From: Globobulimina sp.
Taxonomy: Eukaryota > Foraminifera > Rotaliida
Direction of reading: 5' to 3'
Assembly: GCA_003354225.1 (NCBI GenBank)
Contig: PIVH01000507.1
Coordinates: 1 to 5,572, forward strand
DNA length: 5,572 nucleotides
Shown here one piece after another: positions 1 through 5,571 of the stretch. The notes under the pieces were generated by a model. It was not told where the DNA came from and made no database searches. It saw only the letters and a program-made list of their open reading frames with translations. The position numbers were made by a program, and so were the translations under genes. How positions within the stretch are numbered: position 1 is the first letter of the stretch; every line of letters starts with the position of its first letter.

Positions 1-345
1 GAAACTACGCATTGTTTTGGCTCTGATTTTCGCAAAATGTGCATGGAAATTTAGCCTCTCAACAAACCATAATCCGAGATATCTGGCTGTTGGGTCATAT
101 TGGGGTGGATGTTGGTGGATGTAATATTTGCCTATTTTTATTTTTTTATGTGAAATGGGATCAGTTTTCATGGTATATTTAGGATAGTATTTGATAGGAT
201 TTCCATGCGAAAAGTTCATGGATGTACATTTTGATGGATTTATAAGGAGCTGCCACCAATCACTAAAATTATTCAATTCTTTTTGGAGGAATTTATATCT
301 GAGGGGATCTTTTGTGCCAGGACTGGTCCAAAAGGCAGTGTCGTC
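1..345 (-). CDS. Reverse transcriptase motif C to thumb, partial, in a shifted frame
   Basis: There are 115 codons without a stop from 345 to the window edge, in a different frame from motif B. The first residues are DDTAFW, the second half of the (F/Y)ADD catalytic box of RT motif C. It is followed by a helix of the type LQKELNNFSDWW, then INPSKC (motif D/E region, where the family shows a Lys after N-P), MNFS, and a thumb-like YLGLWF followed by LNFHAHFAKIRAKT. This is the expected order for LINE RTs. The Phe/Tyr-Ala before DD and several hydrophobic residues that normally precede it are not present in this frame. The segment continues beyond the window, where an RNase H domain or the 3' UTR would lie. 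Confidence 0.85.
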
Positions 346-2005
346 TTTGGGGATTTTATTTCAAAATCATTGGTAAATATTATGTAAAGGATAGGAGATA
401 GGGCAGAGCCTTGTGGCACTCCAATTGGTTGTGCGACCCAGTTCGACTCAGCATTTTTTGCTATGACTTTGGTAAATCTGGTTTGGATGAAGGAGGCCAA
501 CACATTCAAAATATTTCCTGTTACATTATTTTTAATCAATTTATATAAAAGGCCGTTGTGCCAGACACTGTCGTAAGCTTTTGAAAAGTCCGTGAATACG
601 ACATCCGTATCACTGACCATATCGAAAGAAGTTTGTATGTCTGTTATGAAAGTTGTGAGAACATCATCGCAGCAACGATTGATCTGAAAGCCGCACTGGT
701 AATTGTTAAATATTTTATTCTCTACACAAAAATGTTGAAGTCTATTTGCAAGGACTTTCTCAAAAACTCTTCCCAGACACGACGAGATCGCAATGGGTCG
801 GTAGTTCTTTGGGTTACTGTGATCTTTGTATGGTTTTGGGATTGGAAGGAGGTGTGAAAAGTTCCAATATCTTGGGAACACACCCTCAGTCATACAGTTA
901 TTAAACAAAGGGAGTAGGCAATTTATTAGAACTTCGCCTCCGTGTTTTAGCATTTGGTTATGGATTCTGTCAGGTCCATACGCTTTATGCGTGTCTAGAT
1001 TACGTATTACAGAGCGAATTTCATATGGATGGATTTGGTCGTTTAGTATTCGGTACTTTGGGTTTGGAATATTTATCTCGGTATTTATTTGTGATGGGGT
1101 TTGGATTTTATTCGTGGAATTCTGGACTTTTTTATCTATCATTATATCATTGAATTCATTATGGTTATTAACAGGATTATTATTGTTTATTTTATTCTTA
1201 TTTAGGAGTTCTGGGACGAGATTATCAATATATTCATGCCAATTTTTGTGGATTTGGCTTGCTTTGGGCTTCGGTGGTCTCGTCATTGCCTCTTGGAGTG
1301 CCTTCGCCTGTTTATGCGGATCAGTTATATTTGAATCATTTTTAAAGTTTAATGGTGGGATGTTATTAGTATTGATATTATTTGATTTATTGCCGGATAT
1401 TGTACGCCAAAAACGTCTGCCATAGTCCTTGCAAGTTTGTATATATTTATTTAATCGGAGATTGTATTCATTTTTTGCAGTTATTATAGCATTACATTTT
1501 TTAGATTGGATTTTATTTAGTTTATTTTTCAAACGTTTATATTTCGGAAATTGATGGAAATCTGTGATTAGTCGCTTTGCATTCTTTTTTATTCTTTGTA
1601 TTCTACGTCTGAGTCTTTTACATTTTCTTTTTAATTTCTTTATTTTATTATTCCACCATGGTTTGTGGCCTCTATAATAGTGTTTATATCCTATTGATTG
1701 TTCAGCAGTAAACAAAATAAGATATGTTAGTTGTTCAGTATAGGTATTTGGGTCCGGATCAAATGTTGTTTCATTTATGTTTGTTTCGAGTGTTTCTGTA
1801 TATTTTACCCACTTTTTTTGATTTGAGAGGTTCCAGGTTTTTTTTGTTTCGCTAAAACCAAAAACGTTCTCAACTTCAAACGTTGTGATAATGGGAACGT
1901 GGTCGGAGCAGTTTGGGTCATATAATGAATGGAGGATATTCCATTTTGTATGCTTTAAGTTATCGGAGATTAAAGTTAAATCAATGGATGATTTGGTTTG
2001 GCACG
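346..2005 (-). CDS. LINE endonuclease C-terminus, basic linker and reverse transcriptase through motif B
   Basis: This frame is open from 2054 to 273, but only the part after the endonuclease break is meaningful, and no true start codon is expected. In order it shows the end of the endonuclease, SSIDLTLIS (1991-1965) and SDHVPI (1907-1890, with the catalytic His); a strongly basic linker rich in KR (about 1646-1572); an Asn-rich segment of low complexity; then RT motifs: KAYGPDRI (about 986-963), LLPIPKP and NYRPIAI, the GF-x-x-NR segment, motif A FTDFSKAYDSVWH with its catalytic Asp (596-558), and motif B GVPQGSALSP (422-393). Fingers and palm look intact to this point. After TNDF the frame diverges into unrelated residues and stops at 273, while the conserved continuation is in the frame starting at 345. 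Confidence 0.85.
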
Positions 2006-2512
2006 ATTTATGGATATGAGTTTTATATTTGATTTCTGGGACAGTTTTATCCACATTCCGGCAAAGATCTGGTCAACATTTGGATTTCTGGGACAGTTAT
2101 ATAAGGAATGTATGCCTATATCCTGGTCACCACAATGCAATATCAAACTGGTAATATGGCAGTTTTTTGTTCTCTCATCACGATCATAATTTGGTGGGGA
2201 GTTTAATGGAGTAATTATTAAAGTTTCTCTGTACAGAATTGCTGTTTCTGTGCCAGTGAAATGAACTTTATATTTTGGGAAAAGGTTTATAGGGAATTCT
2301 ATGGTGTGGGGATTATTATTTTTGTCAATGTAATTTGGATTTTTCGGAGTTACGGCGTATCTTAAAGTGGCGCTCCATTCTTGGAGTAGAAGGAAATCAA
2401 TTTGTTTTGCTAACATTATTTGGTAAATTCTATTACATTTTTCAATTTGTGACATTTTTGTTGGGCTTATTATCCCATTTATATTTAACTGCAGTATATT
2501 GTACTTAACCAT
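1976..2512 (-). CDS. LINE endonuclease domain, N-terminal two thirds (truncated by frameshift)
   Basis: The 178-codon frame begins at an ATG and carries the early motifs of the exonuclease-endonuclease-phosphatase fold: a first strand LQLNINGI (residues 7-14, with the metal/phosphate-site Asn), LLLQEW with the catalytic Glu (41-46), AILYR (91-95), and SLYNCPRNP (136-144), equivalent to the usual Y-x-P segment. Residues 154-166 (WIKLSQKSNIKLI) match the helix and strand that normally lead straight into GDFN. Instead about a dozen unrelated residues follow and then a stop. The family catalytic Asp/Asn pair of GDFN is therefore absent, and the end of the domain is found in another frame (1991-1890). 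The start overlaps the upstream frame's stop by 8 bases. Fold assignment is confident; activity is very unlikely. Confidence 0.8.
   Translation of the reverse strand: MVKYNILQLNINGIISPTKMSQIEKCNRIYQIMLAKQIDFLLLQEWSATLRYAVTPKNPNYIDKNNNPHTIEFPINLFPKYKVHFTGTETAILYRETLIITPLNSPPNYDRDERTKNCHITSLILHCGDQDIGIHSLYNCPRNPNVDQIFAGMWIKLSQKSNIKLISINRAKPNHPLI
2031..2098. repeat. 16-bp direct repeat beside the endonuclease lesion
   Basis: GATTTCTGGGACAGTT occurs at 2031-2046 and again at 2083-2098, a 52-bp period. Both copies are preceded by an ATTTG-like sequence. They lie in the endonuclease frame, encoding CPRNP and LSQKS in different frames, about 20-90 bp from where the conserved GDFN block should start. 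The pair may be a chance similarity in coding sequence or a trace of local slippage. Confidence 0.75.
2505..2512 (-). promoter_or_regulatory. Stop/start overlap between the two LINE frames
   Basis: On the minus strand the sequence is ATGGTTAA: the ATG opens the endonuclease frame and the TAA closes the upstream frame. An overlap this tight is known in some LINEs, where the second frame is reached by termination followed by reinitiation. That mechanism is inferred here from geometry alone; no downstream structure was examined. Confidence 0.5.
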
Positions 2513-3452
2513 TTTTAATTAATTGTGTTTTGGAAGTTTGTGAGTGGTTTATAATTAATTTATTGTACATTTTTATGAGATCCAATCCGTTTTTATGTTT
2601 CAACATAAAAACAGATATCAAAATAATTGTTTGCATTTTAGTTTTGGCGGCGTTAAAAAACACCTGGTAATTAATTATTTTTTCAATTTTGTTCATTAGT
2701 TTTACTATCGACTGACAAGGAATGGCCTCAGTTTGCAAAAAGCAAAACATGAATCCCATTTTTATCACGTATGTCGATAGTTTTATATTAAATAAATAAA
2801 TTAATTTATACACATTAAAAATTAAAGCAATTGGAATTTGGCACTTAAATGTTGTGGTCATAGCACAGTTTGGTGGATTGCGAATCAGCGGATAGCAAAA
2901 CAGAATTTCATTTGTGTAGATATGCGAATCCGCGCAATGTATTTTATCTGTGGTATACATACGGTGAGTTGGTACAGTTTCTATTGTGCTTTGTTGAGTT
3001 GCGTAGGTTGTAATTGTTGCATTTATAGTTGCATTCGACGGAGTTGATGGGTTTGTTGTATTTGTAGTTGCAATTTGTGATGAATGTGATGGATTTGTTG
3101 TCAATTTGATGATATTTGATACTGCGAAATTGCGGGTATTCTGGATTGCGAAATTGCGGAGTTTTTGGATGATTTCATTGGGTATAAATTTGATGAATTT
3201 TGTGTTCGTTGTATGGATTGGGCATGGTTCAATATTTGGATGTGATGGATTTGGTACAATCACAGTGTGTGGCAGGCTCTGTGTCTTGGAATTCATTTGT
3301 GATGGTGACACATATAAATGATATAATTTATCATCACATGATTCTTTATTTAATAAATTGATTGAATTTGCAAGTGATACGATAACTAACAATAGTGACA
3401 ATAAATAGTTGAGCGATCTCAACAAGTTTGCATGGCAAGGTGCCATTGTCAT
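2505..3452 (-). CDS. Upstream frame of the LINE (candidate ORF1) or a host secreted protein
   Basis: The frame is open for 315 codons from an ATG at 3452 (a second ATG at 3446 is equally good) to a TAA that overlaps the endonuclease start. I do not recognise the protein. It begins with a signal-like stretch (MAPCHANLLRS, then a Leu/Val-rich core, 3446 to about 3363). A Pro/His/Asn segment follows, then a short repeat in which RNFA occurs twice 24 bp apart (3158-3123), then a Thr/Asn/Ser-rich segment with several N-x-T sequons (about 3101-2967), scattered Cys residues, and an AT-rich C-terminal part with a possible hydrophobic helix near 2837-2775. The CCHC zinc knuckles common in LINE ORF1 proteins are not seen. 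Position and overlap favour ORF1; the signal peptide and sequons would suit a secreted or surface protein better. Low stop density in A/C-rich sequence tempers the case that it is translated. Confidence 0.55.
   Translation of the reverse strand: MTMAPCHANLLRSLNYLLSLLLVIVSLANSINLLNKESCDDKLYHLYVSPSQMNSKTQSLPHTVIVPNPSHPNIEPCPIHTTNTKFIKFIPNEIIQKLRNFAIQNTRNFAVSNIIKLTTNPSHSSQIATTNTTNPSTPSNATINATITTYATQQSTIETVPTHRMYTTDKIHCADSHIYTNEILFCYPLIRNPPNCAMTTTFKCQIPIALIFNVYKLIYLFNIKLSTYVIKMGFMFCFLQTEAIPCQSIVKLMNKIEKIINYQVFFNAAKTKMQTIILISVFMLKHKNGLDLIKMYNKLIINHSQTSKTQLIKNG
3123..3159. repeat. Short tandem repeat inside the upstream frame
   Basis: TGCGAAATTGCGG occurs at 3123-3135 and 3147-3159, a 24-bp period in phase with the minus-strand codons, so the encoded protein carries RNFA twice eight residues apart. 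The in-frame period is mild support for this stretch being coding. Confidence 0.7.
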
Positions 3453-3616
3453 AGTAATTGATTTCTTAGTGTTTTGAAGATGTGTTATACTGGTTAAAAG
3501 CAAGCCAGTCTGCAAAAACTGGAAAACCGTAAACTCCTTCTAACCACCAACCATTTCACAGGAAGCCAAAAGTCAATTCATATTTGAAAGCCAGCATTTG
3601 CAGACCAACAGTGGCA
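3453..3616. other. Spacer between head-to-head reading frames
   Basis: These 164 bases separate the upstream frame of the LINE (minus) from the surface-protein gene (plus). They should hold the 5' UTRs and any promoter of both. I see no TATA box and no clear motif. A weak inverted repeat, CCAGT at 3505-3509 with ACTGG at 3518-3522, could form a 5-bp stem and is probably incidental. A shared bidirectional promoter is possible from the layout only. Confidence 0.4.
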
Positions 3617-3671
3617 ATGAAATTATTTTTTCTCTTGGCATTGCATTTAATACAGTCAAAAGGACAAGATG
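3617..3671 (+). CDS. Exon 1: signal peptide
   Basis: Eighteen codons plus one base from the ATG at 3617. A Lys after the Met, a core of Phe/Leu/Ala, and a small polar end (QSKGQD) give all three parts of a secretory signal. The longer frame that opens at the ATG at 3669 has no such start and reads intron sequence, so 3617 is the better start. Confidence 0.75.
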
Positions 3672-5200
3672 GTAGGTAATATATTCCAGTTACACCACAT
3701 TAATATAATATTTAATATAAAATATACAGTGGACTGTGAGCATGTTTTGTTCTCTGATGCCGGTCCAGTGACCGCGGTCGCAAGTAATGAGATCACCAGA
3801 ATTGGGATTCGAGATAAAATGGTTTATGAAATGGACGTAGCAGTGAAGGGAATCCCATCAGGTTGGGCGAGTGTATTTCATTGTGGTGAGAGTAACGAAG
3901 TTCGTCAACCAGGTATTTGGTTACATGACCAATCGGATGATGCAGGTGCCACTCATCAAGGTTTCCATTATTCATTCTCCACCACTGCGGTTTCCAATCC
4001 CTGGATCAATCCCGGCCCTGCTGTGGCCGTAGGCGGTACCTATCATTTAGTGATGACCTATACGCAGGATTCGCTGACCATTGTGGCGAATGGCGACACT
4101 GTTTATGAGGATAGCGGTTATGATGTGCATCCTGACCGTGCAAATCAGCCATGTTATGTCGGTGATCCATGGTATCCCGCAGCTCCCGTTGAAGTGAGTA
4201 ATATTAAAATCTCGTCATTCGAAGAATGTGTCTGTCGATCGCCATTGTATGAGCAAGACGGCGATATCGTGCAAGCCCAAAACAACCAAATCGCAACCAT
4301 CAATATTGAAGACGATATGGTGTTTAGTATGGACGTGACCATCAATTCAATCCCCGGCGAGTGGGCGAGTGTATTCCATTGCGGCGTGGATAACGGCCAT
4401 CGTACGCCGGGTATTTGGTTATATCCAGACTCAGACGACGCCGGTGCCACGCATGAAGGCTTTCATTTTGTATTCTCGCACGACGCGGACAATCCGTGGC
4501 TGAATCCTGGGCCGCATGTGACCGTCGGTGAGACCTATCACATTGAACAGATTATTACGCAAACCACGCATAGCATATTGGTAGATGGCGTGCGTCAATA
4601 TGATGATAATCAGTATGGTTCGCACGTGAATCCGCAGAATATTCCGTGTTATGCCGGGGATCCATGGTATCCCGCTGCCGACGTCGATATTACCAATTTG
4701 AAGATCGAGAGTGGTACAATTGATTGTAACTGCCCGCATATGTTTGAATATAGTGCGGAAAGGAACAAATGTGTGCGGGATTGCTCGTTGTTTGCATTTG
4801 AAGATTATAGGGATACGTGTTCGAGCTATGAGGCTGATTTAGGAGGTATACTGCCGCGGTGAATGGGTTTACGCCGCGAATTGATGCGCTGGAACAAGAT
4901 TTGAATGCTGTCAATCCGGTATTAAATGAGCAGAACGCACGAATTGGAAGTCTTGAAGCGACAGTTATTGGTTTAGGCGAAGCGGCGGCATATCCACAAT
5001 TTGTGAATTATGATTATAGTAAAGATGCCACCTCGTTTTTTCAGCAAAATAAAGATTTATTGTTGGTGGCTTCGTTATTAATGAATGGTGTTATTTTGGT
5101 GTCGATGTTGATGTTATGTGTGAAATTTAATAAAAATGAAATGGAGTATGCCAAAGTATCGACGGTCTATGATTCTGAACAGGCCCAATTAAGAATTTAA
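3617..5200 (+). CDS. Type I membrane protein with twin jelly-roll-like domains and coiled-coil stalk (spliced; frame slips once)
   Basis: Exon 1 (3617-3671) encodes a classic signal peptide, MKLFFLLALHLIQSKGQD. It joins in phase 1 to an exon starting at 3730. The predicted protein then has two copies of a domain of about 160 residues (3741-4217 and 4236-4709), a Cys-rich segment with at least six Cys (4722-4823), a heptad stalk (about 4859-4966), one membrane helix (about 5057-5122) and a tail of roughly 25 residues ending at TAA 5198-5200. Orientation is inferred as domains outside and tail inside. Total length would be near 500 residues. The frame changes between 4838 and 4862: a one-base indel at about 4845 or, less likely, a 53-bp intron (4846-4898). 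I do not recognise an orthologue. Carbohydrate or ligand binding at the surface is the likely role by fold, which is an inference. The tail holds EYAKV, matching the YxxPhi sorting consensus, and a second Tyr. Confidence 0.75.
3672..3729 (+). other. Intron 1 (58 bp, GT-AG, phase 1)
   Basis: The donor is G|GTAGGTAAT at 3672 and the acceptor is AATATACAG ending at 3729. The interior is only about one fifth G+C, against the much richer exons. Splicing joins the G of 3671 to TG at 3730-3731 to make one codon and keeps both flanking frames. Retention would give a stop three codons in (GGT AGG TAA). The alternative donor at 3676 and the alternative acceptor at 3689 do not keep frame. Confidence 0.75.
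3741..4217 (+). repeat. Domain copy 1 (jelly-roll / ConA-like)
   Basis: This copy spans roughly 159 residues and shares with copy 2, in the same order: WASVFHCG, PGIWL, SDDAGATHxGFH, NPWxNPGP, a G-x-TYH strand, and PCYxGDPWYPAA followed by VSNIKI. Alternating short hydrophobic strands with Gly turns and the x-NxKI end strand fit a ConA/LamG-type beta sandwich. The Cys of FHCG and the Cys of PCY are conserved in both copies and may pair. Fold assignment is by pattern, without a profile search. Confidence 0.7.
4236..4709 (+). repeat. Domain copy 2 (jelly-roll / ConA-like)
   Basis: A second copy lies 165-166 residues after the first at matching motifs, joined by a short ECVC-type linker. Nucleotide identity is high in blocks (for example GGTATTTGGTTA and GATCCATGGTATCCCGC occur in both) and low between them. 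Copy 2 uses more G and C in third positions and has many CpGs, which suggests an old duplication whose conserved blocks are held by selection. Confidence 0.75.
4836..4898 (+). other. Frame break: one-base indel or 53-bp intron
   Basis: The upstream frame stops at 4860-4862 (TGA). The downstream frame is open from 4838 onward, after a stop at 4835-4837, so the change must fall in this overlap unless there is an intron. A GT at 4846 and an AG at 4897-4898 would make a 53-bp phase-1 intron that keeps frame. Against it, that stretch is about half G+C, unlike intron 1, and it encodes the start of the heptad series: V at 4859, F at 4868, I at 4880 and L at 4889, in exact register with L at 4901. 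A missing base near 4845 explains everything more simply. Confidence 0.6.
4859..5200 (+). CDS. C-terminal part: heptad stalk, membrane helix and tail
   Basis: Hydrophobic residues at 3-4 spacing (V, F, I, L, L, V, L, Q, I, L, V at residues 1, 4, 8, 11, 15, 18, 22, 25, 29, 32, 36 of this segment) form a regular coiled-coil series, with one Pro at residue 20. A linker with several aromatics follows, then a hydrophobic helix of about 22 residues (LLLVASLLMNGVILVSMLML) that ends in CVKFNKNE, where the Lys residues fit a cytoplasmic stop-transfer end. The tail has EYAKV and VYDSE. The stalk suggests the protein oligomerises at the membrane. The initial codon of this frame is GTG and is not a start. 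Confidence 0.75.
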   Translation: MNGFTPRIDALEQDLNAVNPVLNEQNARIGSLEATVIGLGEAAAYPQFVNYDYSKDATSFFQQNKDLLLVASLLMNGVILVSMLMLCVKFNKNEMEYAKVSTVYDSEQAQLRI

Positions 5201-5229
5201 TTTATTTTAAAATATTTATAAACTGCCAG

Positions 5230-5571
5230 TCAATTAAAAGGCAATTTAACTTTTGTTTTGTTTTGTTTTGTTTTGTATAATCTGTGAAAATTAGTCAGTG
5301 CCAGGATGTGCAAGGATATTACATTCAAATTTGTAATAAACGTTTCTGAGAATCTAAAATAAAATATGCGCGTTTCTGATTTTGGTGCGGAAAAATAAAA
5401 TATGCGCGTTTCATGCATTATCATTAAAGTTGTATTTTGGTTATTAAAAAATAGTTGAGTGGCTTGTGAGTTATATTTAAATTCTGAAGGTTGCGATCTT
5501 TTGATTAATGGACCTCTGCCTGCTTGGAATTGTGGTTCATTGTGCTTTTCTTCATTATTTTCACTTCCTCT
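5230..5571 (-). CDS. Possible 3' part of a convergent gene (open frame entering from the right edge)
   Basis: On the minus strand a frame is open from the window edge (5571) for 113 codons to a TGA at 5230-5232. The first 45 or so residues look protein-like: Glu/Asn/Gln/Lys-rich, with FQAGRGPLIKR and SEFKYNS. After about 5424 it runs through the 21-bp repeats and the pentanucleotide run, which makes the last half doubtful, so a splice donor or chance opening may lie near 5430. It overlaps the presumed 3' UTR of the plus-strand gene. I do not recognise it. Confidence 0.3.
   Translation of the reverse strand, partial: RGSENNEEKHNEPQFQAGRGPLIKRSQPSEFKYNSQATQLFFNNQNTTLMIMHETRIFYFSAPKSETRIFYFRFSETFITNLNVISLHILALTNFHRLYKTKQNKTKVKLPFN
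5251..5275 (+). repeat. (TTTTG)5 microsatellite
   Basis: There are five perfect copies of TTTTG. They fall in the presumed 3' UTR, 50 bases after the stop codon. Confidence 0.95.
5335..5340 (+). terminator. Candidate polyadenylation signal AATAAA
   Basis: An exact AATAAA lies 135 bases downstream of the gene's stop codon, a plausible 3' UTR distance. In AT-rich sequence such hexamers arise often by chance, and two more lie inside the 21-bp repeats just downstream. Confidence 0.35.
5341..5412. repeat. Imperfect tandem repeat with a 21-bp identical core
   Basis: AAAATAAAATATGCGCGTTTC occurs exactly at 5356-5376 and 5392-5412. A further CGTTTCTGA at 5341-5349 starts the series, so the units are about 30 and 36 bp long. 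The core contains the palindrome GCGC. On the minus strand the units are in phase and would encode ETRIFYF twice. Confidence 0.9.

Larger units (their letters stand above)
1..2512 (-). pseudogene. LINE ORF2 (endonuclease-reverse transcriptase), two frameshifts, partial
   Basis: This is the complete visible extent of the element's second frame, from an ATG at 2512-2510 to the left edge. Its product would nick target DNA and prime reverse transcription of the element's RNA there. Three frame segments are needed to read it: 2512 to about 2015 (endonuclease N-terminal part), about 2000 to about 346 (endonuclease C-terminal end, linker, RT through motif B), and 345 to 1 (RT motif C to thumb). Each segment aligns by motif order to one ancestral protein, so the breaks are lesions and not gene boundaries. 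At the first break the conserved GDFN block is missing. At the second the residues before the DD pair are missing or out of frame. Apart from these the frames are free of stops, which suggests a fairly recent death, or assembly error at one site. The part beyond the thumb is off-window. Confidence 0.85.
1..3452 (-). mobile_element. Degenerate non-LTR (LINE) retrotransposon, 3' end beyond the left edge
   Basis: On the minus strand this stretch has the order expected of a LINE: a first reading frame, an overlapping second frame with an AP-like endonuclease, a basic linker and a reverse transcriptase. The coding sense is A/C-rich and G-poor along its whole length, which suggests a single unit. 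Endonuclease plus RT in one frame, with no LTR, integrase or protease seen, fits the broad Jockey/I/R1-like group; the clade cannot be fixed from motifs alone. The second frame is broken at about 2010 and about 345. The 3' end, tail and one target-site duplication lie off the left edge. The 5' boundary is uncertain: it is placed at the first ATG of the upstream frame, but the element could begin anywhere from about 2520 to 3616 if that frame is a host gene. Confidence 0.8.

Noticed and set aside
826-1425. 199-codon plus-strand open frame rich in Trp, Phe, Ile and Leu, looking like a membrane protein
   Set aside because: It lies antisense to the RT and linker frame. The hydrophobic look comes from reading the T/G-rich complement of an A/C-rich coding strand.
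2052-2054. GTG at 2054 as start of a separate RT protein
   Set aside because: The frame only begins to match the endonuclease family at about 1991, so it is the continuation of a broken frame and not an independent gene.
2981-3260. Repeated GATGGATTTG-like words as a regulatory array
   Set aside because: Spacing is irregular and the words follow from Asn/Pro/Ser/Thr-rich codons on the minus strand.
3669-3671. ATG at 3669 as the start of the surface protein
   Set aside because: Its first twenty codons are AT-rich intron sequence with no signal peptide, whereas the ATG at 3617 gives a signal peptide and a frame-keeping GT-AG intron.
4154-4739. Two minus-strand open frames opposite the second domain copy
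   Set aside because: They are antisense to a strongly conserved domain pair on the plus strand and show no motif of their own.
4838-4862. Programmed -1 ribosomal frameshift in the surface-protein gene
   Set aside because: No X XXY YYZ slippery heptamer in the required phase is present in the overlap, so an indel or an intron is the better reading.
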